A stretch of 64,000 bases of DNA from Spinellus fusiger (Eukaryota; Mucoromycota; Mucoromycetes; Mucorales; Phycomycetaceae), in contig JALLLS010000032.1 of NCBI GenBank assembly GCA_025094145.1, positions 186,001 through 250,000 of the forward strand, written 5' to 3'. Both the position numbers and the translations under genes were made by a program. This document shows positions 61,155 to 64,000 of the stretch, piece after piece (position 1 is the stretch's first letter; each line of letters starts with the position of its first letter). The notes beneath the pieces are model-generated. The model had not been told where the DNA came from and did not search any database. It saw only the letters and a list, made by a program, of their open reading frames with translations.

Positions 61155-61397
61155 GATGAAAAAAAAAAGGAGGGAAGGAAGGAAGAATGGAAGTTACCCC
61201 TCGAAAAATAGGAAAAGAAAAAACAAGACTTATTTTTTTAATTACAATTTCAATCTCAGTCTATAGATAGAAAGAGGAGAGGTTGAGTGGTAGAGGTCGA
61301 GAGTTCAATGGGATCCAATCTTCCTTGTCTCTCTCTTTAACTCACTCTTTAACTCACTGTCCGTCAGTGTTGTTCCGTTGGACCAGTAAGGTGTTAT
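61155..61397. other. Short intergenic spacer between SEC62 and MEF2
   Basis: This 243-base stretch holds the SEC62 promoter, an A-rich run and TTTAACTCACTC repeats near the MEF2 3' end. The two genes are in tandem on the minus strand. Confidence 0.5.
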
Positions 61398-63917
61398 TTA
61401 AGCTCCTCTCATGTCCTGCACAACAGCCCGCTCTCTGTCCTTGCTCATCACACCATAGCCAATCACACGCATGGAAAAGTGTCCGCTGCCACCGGTCAGA
61501 CTGCGGAGGGCATTGGAGTAGCCCAACATGGCACTGAGTGGCACATGGGCCTTGATGACTTGTTTGGGTCGGTACGCCCCTACTGCATAGTTCAGTGTGT
61601 CAGGGGGAGCATAGATGGGACTGTCCTCACTGGTCTGATCCTCCATGGCGTACAGACCAAGGATCGTGCCACGACGCACACCACTCAGATCACCCACGAC
61701 AGAGCCAATGCAGTGCTCTCCCACCTGGACATGGACCTCCATTCTCGGCTCCAGCAGACACGGATCAGCCAAGGTCAGTGCCTGGTGGATGGTGTTGGAG
61801 ATGCTGGCAGAAAGAGCCCCCAGGGTAGTGTCGATCCCAAAGGTGTCGATGCGGTCAAGAGTCACCTGGACCTGGGCCAAGGGAAATCCCAACAGGGCGC
61901 CTCGGGACAGCCCTGACTGGTAGCCTGTCTGGATGGCCTGCTCGATCTCTGTGGGGGCAAGGTGGGGCAAGAGGCCCAGCACGGCCTCTGGATCCACAAC
62001 TGTCAGAGTGTTCTCCTTGTCCTCGGAGGGAGACAGACTCACTTGGCAGCCTGCCTTGGCTCTTTTGCCGACCACCTCCCTATCAAACACAGTGTGGATG
62101 GTGGCAGATCGCTGGACCGTCTCTCTGTAGCTGATGCGCATTTTCCCCATCGTGGCCTTGCACTTGAAGTCGTTGAGCAGTCTGTCCTTGATGATCTCCA
62201 GGTGGAGTTCGCCCATGCCACTGATCAGTCTCTGTCCACTCTCCTCATCGGTCCATGTTGTGACAGAGGGATCCTCCCGTGTTAGATGCTGCAGTGCCTC
62301 CTCAATGGCAGGCTCCTCAGAGAGACTGTCTGCCTCAATGGCAGCAAAAAAGGCAGGACTAGGGATCTCAATGGTGTTCAGCTGCAGATTGGACTTGATG
62401 GCATGGGTGTCATTGGCAAGAACCAGGGTGTCTCCTGTGCATGTTTCCTTAAGTCCTACCACCACACCAATGTTACCAGCATGGATCGCAGGAATCTCCT
62501 CTGCTTCCTTGGCATACATCTGCAGCAACTTGTTCGCTCTTTCCTTGTGGTGGGTGGTGGTGTTATAGAGAGTGGCTCGTACGGGAAGCTTGCCAGAGTA
62601 CACCTTGACATACACCAGAGGCCCGCGTCTAGGATCATGTGTGACTTTGAACGCAAGAGCACACAGCTTGCCTGTCTCTGTCAGAGGCAGGACTTCCGTG
62701 CCATGGCGCAGGGTCATCAGCGCACCCGGTCTCTCCAACGGACTCGGCAGATAGTCAAGAATGGCATCCAACACAGGCTGCACACCCATGTTCTTAAAGG
62801 CAGACCCACACAGCACAGGGACTGCCTTGTTCTCCAGCGTCACTCTGCGCAAAGAAGTCTTGAGAGAAGCCGCCGTGACCTTTAGATGGTCTCCCTGGGC
62901 CTCGTCAAAAAAGGCATCGACAATGCCATCCTCCATCTCTGCCAACTGTTCTACCAGGGCGGTTCTTGCCTTGACCGCCTCTTCCCACAAGGGATGGTCG
63001 GTGGAGAGCGGGTGCGAGTGGTAGATACTGCCATCCTCGTGCTGGGGATCCCACACAACAGTCTCCATCTTCACAATGTCCACCACGCCTCCTATCCCCT
63101 GTTGCTGGCTCGTTGCGGCCATGGGGAGGTGAAGGACAAGAGGACGTGTTCTTAGCTTCTTCCACATCTCTTGCACTGTTCTTCCAAAGGCAGCCCCTGT
63201 ACGGTCCATCTTGTTCACAAAGGCGATTCTAGGCAGGGTGTATCGGTCGGCCTGTTTCCACACTGTCTCTGTCTGGGCCTCGACGCCTGCCACGCCATCA
63301 AGAATGGTCACAGCCCCATCCAGCACACGCACAGCACGTTCTACCTCCATGGTGAAGTCCACATGGCCAGGCGTGTCGATCAAATTGATACGGTGGCCCT
63401 GCCAGCCAAACGTAATGGCAGCACTGTTGATAGTAATGCCTCTTTCTCTTTCTGCTGCCAGGTAGTCCATCACAGTATCTCCATCGTCAATATCTAATGA
63501 GGATCGAGGAAGAAGGGGTGTCAGTGAAGGCCTCCTTTCTTCCTTTTTTTTTCTTTTATTTATTTATTTATTTATATATTTATTTATTTATTTCTAGTGT
63601 CAGCGTGAAAGTTACCGCCTATTCTTTTGGTGACACCTGCATAGTAGAGCATTCTTTCGGTGGTGGTGGTTTTGCCGGCATCAATGTGGGCAATAATACC
63701 AATGTTGCGTGTTTTGTTCGTAGAGAAGTCCTTAGCGTCTATTGTAGAAAGAGAAAGAACAAGTCACTACACTGGTGGAGATGGGTTGGATAAAAAGGGA
63801 ACCTGTTGCAAAACACCGTAGTCTACAAGGCAGTGGGGAGTGCCATTGAAGGGCCTGTCTGTGGAAAGACGCACGTAGACTGGAAACCCCTCTCCATGAG
63901 AGTTGTTGACATGTCAT
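61398..63917 (-). CDS. MEF2: Mitochondrial elongation factor G2 (ribosome recycling GTPase)
   Basis: EF-G2mt (MEF2/GFM2) splits mitochondrial ribosomes together with the recycling factor. Minus-strand exons: 63917-63803, 63738-63616 and 63493-61398; 2,334 bases, 777 residues, the family length. The first 38 residues ([20 protein letters not shown] and on) are rich in Arg, Ser and Leu with no acid, a mitochondrial presequence. G1 is [13 protein letters not shown], switch I has [16 protein letters not shown]3 is DTPGHVDF and G4 is NKMD. Domain IV/V motifs follow ([14 protein letters not shown], then [20 protein letters not shown] and [19 protein letters not shown]). The switch region TINSAAITF is closer to EF-G2 than to translocating EF-G1. 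G+C is higher than in neighbouring DNA. Confidence 0.93.
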
Positions 63918-64000
63918 GGTTGCAAGTGGTTTTCTTTTCTCTCTTATTTTTTATTTTATTTTATTTTATTACAGCAAGACTCCTTTCTCGGTAATCATAG
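63918..64000. other. 5' flank of MEF2 at the window edge
   Basis: Contains a TTTTA repeat (63946-63970). No gene is visible in the remaining bases. Confidence 0.5.

Noticed and set aside
61479..63500. Several open frames on the plus strand opposite MEF2
   Set aside because: They mirror the high-G+C coding strand of a clearly conserved gene and have no motifs.

Overview
The window looks like nuclear chromosomal DNA of a filamentous fungus, most likely an early-diverging one (Mucoromycota, possibly Mucorales). Reasons seen in the sequence: AT-rich intergenic DNA, many short GT-AG introns of about 45-130 bases, a chitin synthase activator (Skt5/Chs4 type), a Sey1 GTPase, TAF12, Sec62, mitochondrial EF-G2, an SMN homologue and a full-length neurofibromin-type RasGAP. 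The phylum is inferred from gene content and style; no species is claimed.

Layout. 1-2.2 kb: possible tail of an upstream gene, repeats and a complete 285-bp TIR element. 2.2-11.8 kb: a 22-exon neurofibromin/IRA RasGAP gene of 2,674 codons. 11.8-26.2 kb: a gene-poor accessory block with a decayed DDE_3 transposase, a complex tandem repeat (15.78-16.5 kb), a Tc1/mariner copy with both TIRs, a nearly full-length decayed Fanzor (eukaryotic TnpB-like RNA-guided nuclease family) and another Tc1 remnant. 26.2-34.8 kb: Skt5-like Sel1 protein, an ankyrin-DIL protein and a PRKRIP1-like splicing factor. 34.9-45.2 kb: a second accessory block with a truncated TIR element, a solo Tc1 end, a Tc1 copy with intact TIRs, and a 3.17-kb TIR element (38134-41301) carrying a second, different Fanzor remnant. 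45.2-64 kb: a compact housekeeping block with TAF12, an MFS sugar transporter, SEY1, SMN, a septin-like GTPase, an uncharacterised coiled-coil protein, SEC62 and MEF2/GFM2.

Most interesting observation: the outer ends of the 3.17-kb element match the two halves of the 285-bp element at 697-981, which therefore looks like an internally deleted, MITE-like derivative of a Fanzor-carrying transposon with TA-flanked TIRs (TACACACCAGGAGATYTTT). A further truncated copy starts at 35091. The Fanzor reads toward the nearer end of its element and its catalytic 3' tip lies in a 27-bp hairpin, the place where a guide (omega) RNA is expected in this family. The other Fanzor (18831-20991, minus) keeps the RuvC and zinc-ribbon motifs, has an intron inside the zinc ribbon, and is broken by several stops and one frameshift.

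Exon models were built by hand from splice consensus and conserved protein frame. For the large genes the summed exon lengths are exact multiples of three, which supports them. The one exception is TAF12, which needs removal of one base inside its CAA tract. Four of the 62 introns I placed have GC-AG rather than GT-AG ends.
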